NCBI GenBank assembly: GCA_001780385.1
Contig: MFGW01000045.1
Coordinates: 8,989 to 16,949 of the forward strand
Direction of reading: 5' to 3'
DNA from: Candidatus Fischerbacteria bacterium RBG_13_37_8
GTDB taxonomy: Bacteria > Acidobacteriota > HRBIN11 > MFGW01
Length of the DNA stretch: 7,961 bases
The notes under the pieces were generated by a model. That model had not been told where the DNA came from, did no database searches, and saw only the letters and a program-made list of their open reading frames with translations. A program made the position numbers and the translations under genes. Positions 5,768 through 7,961 of the stretch are shown one piece after another (position 1 is the first letter of the stretch; each line of letters begins with the position of its first letter).

Positions 5768-6072
5768 TATCTGCCATTCATTTTATCCGTAAGTACAGGA
5801 CGTGCTATGCATTCAGCAATCAGCCTTGGATCATTCTGTAAAGCATTCCAGACTTCCTTAAGTAGCTTCGGATTCTTAGAATTTCTCGCCATTCTGTTCA
5901 TCTCAAGTTGAAGTTGATCAGGTGTAATTTCTTTTCCCCAATAGTATGCAAGTGCATTCGTTTTCCTCAACTCATCCTCAACCTTCATTTTGATTAATTC
6001 TTTAGAGTACAATTGCTCAAAAGCAGGTTTTGGTCCTTTATTTTCAACAGGCCAGATTGTATGCTGCCAGTA
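5767..6072 (-). pseudogene. Fragment 2: remainder of the N-terminal domain
   Basis: The frame gives YWQHTIWPVENKGPKP from 6072 onward, then KVEDELRKTNALAYYWG and QLQLEMNRMARNSKNP, ending RLIAECIARPVLTDK before a stop at 5767. This helical domain, with its I-W-P and L-I-A-E-C-x-A-R-P motifs, is one I associate with the N-terminus of long Kelch-containing secreted proteins. Its function is unknown to me. A separate start at 6012 (a TTG codon) would cut the domain in half, so this is not an independent gene. The last residues, MNGR, are probably junction sequence. Confidence 0.65.
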
Positions 6073-6236
6073 TATTTTTTTATTATTTCCTTACAAGCAA
6101 TTCTCTGTTCTAAAGAAAGAAAGTCACCTTTTCCATAAGTATCATTTCTTTCATTTGCTACAGTTGCACCACAGAAAGCAATAGTAACCATAATTATAGC
6201 CAAAATCACATAAAATATTTTATAACTTTTATACAT
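5994..6236 (-). pseudogene. Fragment 1: signal peptide and start of the N-terminal domain
   Basis: From the ATG at 6236 the frame encodes a clear signal peptide, MYKSYKIFYVILAIIMVTIA, with likely cleavage near ATVA, then SLEQRIACKEIIKKY. After that Tyr the frame becomes nonsense (TGSIQSGLL...) and stops at 5994. The next frame carries YWQHTIWPVEN at the same bases, which continues the domain. The ribosome binding site AAGGGAG is six bases upstream. The possible start at 6308 lies in the palindromic repeat and is not favoured. Confidence 0.7.
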
Positions 6237-6271
6237 ATCTAACTCCCTTATCCTTTGCGAGTTCTGCGTTG

Positions 6272-6298
6272 TAGGGGCAGACCAATGTGTCTGCCCTA
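6272..6298. repeat. Palindromic GGGCAGAC repeat
   Basis: A perfect 8-bp stem, GGGCAGAC (6275-6282) and GTCTGCCC (6289-6296), has a 6-base loop; outer TA pairs extend it with one bulged G at 6274. It resembles the GGGCGA elements in size, G-rich left arm and spacer location, but the arms differ. It lies between two minus-strand surface-protein genes and just before the ribosome binding site of the broken one. Confidence 0.7.
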
Positions 6299-6329
6299 TG
6301 CAAAGCAATCCCGCACATAATTACCTTCA

Positions 6330-7961
6330 TTATCTTACCTTATAATAATAGGATTCTTCATCATTCAGTGAATTTTCGTATTTATGCGTGAATGGTGTAT
6401 ATACGCGAAGCTCCGGCGGATTCGAGTCGAAATCAGGACTGGTGTTGCGGTACACAAAATATTTCGGCAAACCGCCAGTCCAGTTTAAATGCACCTCTCC
6501 AGAAAATTCTGCCCACGGCAACCAATGAGCGCCTATTATCTCTACATTATCCACGGCTATTCCGGTCGCAATATTCCAGATTCCATCGTCGGAATCGAAC
6601 CAGAAACTTACCCATGCTTCTTCTCCGACCAGTTGACCAATATCAAGTTCCGGTGATTGTACCCATTGCTTCTCCGACACGGTTCGTCCATCAGTGTGAT
6701 ACAACAGCACATCCTGATCTCGCGTGTGCGCCCATACCTCAAATATGTCCGCATTCCGCTGCGGATCCGGAATGTATTCCACATCTCGGTAATACATGAA
6801 TCGCAGCTTCGCATTGGCGCTGTCCACTTTGATAAACGGCATCTCCAACACACCAGATGTGCGCTTCCCTATGTCATAATTGCACTGATCCTTCTTCCCA
6901 AAATACATAACCTTGCTGCCAGACGGGTACGGCTTCGGCAGGCAATTCGAACTGTCATCAAGCACTCCCCATAACCCATCAGGCCACATCCATTCCCAGT
7001 TCGCAGCGCCATTCTCGAATGTCCCCATCGGCGAATACTTGCTCACCAGCAGCAGCACCTCATCTTTCGGCGCCTCCCAACCAGTATACGTGAATCCTGC
7101 TCGCAACACGCCTTCGCGTTGATCCGGTGTCGGATGTACTACCACAATATTCACTAAGCAACCGGAATAATTCGACACCTCTGTGTATTGATACGCAGAA
7201 CTCCGTTCATAATCAATTATTCCATTCCCGAGCTCCAGCTCACCAGCTCGCACCGGCTCATTCACCAATTTGTACGACAACTCATACGGCGATTTGTTGA
7301 TATCATCAACGTACATATAGCAAGGTTTATGTGCCGGTGTTTTCACTCGTATTGTCGTTGAATCCACTACCACAACTTGCTCTGCCGGCACTCCGCCGAA
7401 GAATACCTTCGCACCGCTCATGAAATTCTTGCCTTTTATTACTACGCGTGTCCCGCCTCTGAATGTTCCGGAGTTAGGCGCTACACTGCTCACTAACGGC
7501 GCTTTTATTTCAGGATTTACATACCGCCCGGTATGCGCCATATCATGAGCATACCCATTCCAGGCTATCTTCGTCTCATCATATGCATACGGTAAATCCC
7601 AACAAAATACATACGCTGGAACTTCACTGTGATCGCAAAATTCACTGCCTACACATATCTCAATATCACCGTCATTGTCCAAATCTGCTAAGGGACCAAC
7701 TCCACCATAAAAATTATAATATTCAACAACAATTGGAAAACCATCAACAAGTGTCCCATCAAAATTATACGCAACCAATATTCCAGACCCGCACCAACCG
7801 CAGGTTGATCCGGCTGCTACTACCTCCATTTGTCCATCTCCATCTATGTCACCTATTGTTGGTGTATTACCGAAGAATGCACATCCTACGTCATTATTCA
7901 CATCCACGGGCCATCCGGGAAGACTTGTGCCATCATTCCGGAATCCAAATAAACGCCCGGA
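6330..7961 (-). CDS. Large secreted protein, C-terminal part: FG-GAP, IPT/TIG, MAM/ConA-like and FnIII-like regions
   Basis: The frame is open to the right edge, so the N-terminus lies outside; 543 residues remain. An apparent GTG start at 7907 is internal, because the preceding 18 codons already read as FG-GAP sequence (RLFGFRNDGTSLPGWP). Two FG-GAP calcium motifs are visible, DIDGDGQMEV (38-47) and DLDNDGDIEI (93-102), closed by AHDMAHTGRY. An IPT/TIG domain follows at about 155-232, with VAPNSGTFRGGTRVVIKGKN. A region near 330-455 has the SFWFDSDDG and AVDNVEI motifs seen in MAM or jelly-roll domains after secreted metalloproteases. The end, LNWTGGLPKYFVYRNTSPDF to YYYKVR, looks FnIII-like. 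No catalytic motif is present in the visible part, so any enzyme domain would be upstream. It is probably extracellular; its role is unknown. Confidence 0.85.
   Translation of the reverse strand, partial: SGRLFGFRNDGTSLPGWPVDVNNDVGCAFFGNTPTIGDIDGDGQMEVVAAGSTCGWCGSGILVAYNFDGTLVDGFPIVVEYYNFYGGVGPLADLDNDGDIEICVGSEFCDHSEVPAYVFCWDLPYAYDETKIAWNGYAHDMAHTGRYVNPEIKAPLVSSVAPNSGTFRGGTRVVIKGKNFMSGAKVFFGGVPAEQVVVVDSTTIRVKTPAHKPCYMYVDDINKSPYELSYKLVNEPVRAGELELGNGIIDYERSSAYQYTEVSNYSGCLVNIVVVHPTPDQREGVLRAGFTYTGWEAPKDEVLLLVSKYSPMGTFENGAANWEWMWPDGLWGVLDDSSNCLPKPYPSGSKVMYFGKKDQCNYDIGKRTSGVLEMPFIKVDSANAKLRFMYYRDVEYIPDPQRNADIFEVWAHTRDQDVLLYHTDGRTVSEKQWVQSPELDIGQLVGEEAWVSFWFDSDDGIWNIATGIAVDNVEIIGAHWLPWAEFSGEVHLNWTGGLPKYFVYRNTSPDFDSNPPELRVYTPFTHKYENSLNDEESYYYKVR

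Larger units (their letters stand above)
4525..6236 (-). pseudogene. Broken gene for a secreted Kelch, Ig-like and S-layer-homology protein
   Basis: Four overlapping minus-strand frames read as one protein in order: signal peptide and N-terminal domain, more of that domain after a frameshift, Kelch-type repeats, an Ig/CARDB-like region, then S-layer homology repeats. Three breaks separate them. Break one is in an A7 run at 6075-6081, where one extra A would restore the frame. Break two is at about 5776-5788 and break three at about 4959-4970; at each of these both flanking frames are good protein but the expected sequence between them is missing. The start at 6236 is supported by AAGGGAG (6249-6243) and a signal peptide. 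Intact relatives, as I recall them, are single long surface proteins. Alternatives are assembly collapse of repeats or sequencing error at the A-run. The protein family is recognised only by its domains. Confidence 0.75.

Noticed and set aside
5765..5769. TAATG overlap as evidence of a translationally coupled two-gene operon
   Set aside because: Protein-like sequence continues upstream of the ATG in its own frame, so the overlap is a by-product of the junction.
6392..7122. Plus-strand open frames opposite the FG-GAP/IPT gene
   Set aside because: They are low-complexity antisense shadows without motifs.

Overview
The window looks like accessory chromosome from an uncultivated, slightly AT-rich diderm bacterium. 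An outer membrane is implied by a beta-barrel fragment ending in Phe. Secreted FG-GAP/IPT and Kelch/S-layer-homology proteins suggest a lineage with a large extracellular proteome. I cannot name the phylum. The intergenic spacers carry palindromes and 7-bp tandem repeats of the kind best known from cyanobacteria, but the proteins do not look cyanobacterial.

Plus strand, 1-2380: a metal-uptake locus. It holds the C-terminus of an outer-membrane barrel, then a TroA/ZnuA-type periplasmic binding protein and a ZnuB-type ABC-3 permease that overlap by 8 bases. No ATP-binding subunit lies downstream. The binding protein and permease are bracketed by two copies of the same composite spacer, a GGGCGA palindrome followed by a CTGNYCA heptamer array.

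Minus strand, 4391 to 2471: a peroxide-defence operon, perR then a monofunctional haem catalase 31 bases downstream. PerR has every metal-site residue of the Bacillus protein at a constant offset of three. Its promoter is a perfect TTGACA-17-TATAAT placed so close to the ATG that the mRNA should be leaderless. Metal import beside a metal-dependent peroxide sensor and a catalase is a coherent metal/oxidative-stress neighbourhood.

Minus strand, 6236 to 4525: four overlapping reading frames that I read as one broken gene for a secreted Kelch, Ig-like and SLH protein. The gene has one frameshift in an A7 run and two out-of-frame junctions where internal segments appear to be missing.

Minus strand, 7961 to 6330: the C-terminal part of a large secreted protein (FG-GAP, IPT/TIG, MAM/ConA-like region, FnIII-like end), running off the right edge. 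Spacers at 550-696, 2381-2470, 4392-4524 and 6237-6329 hold the repeats. There is no RNA gene, transposase or CRISPR array.
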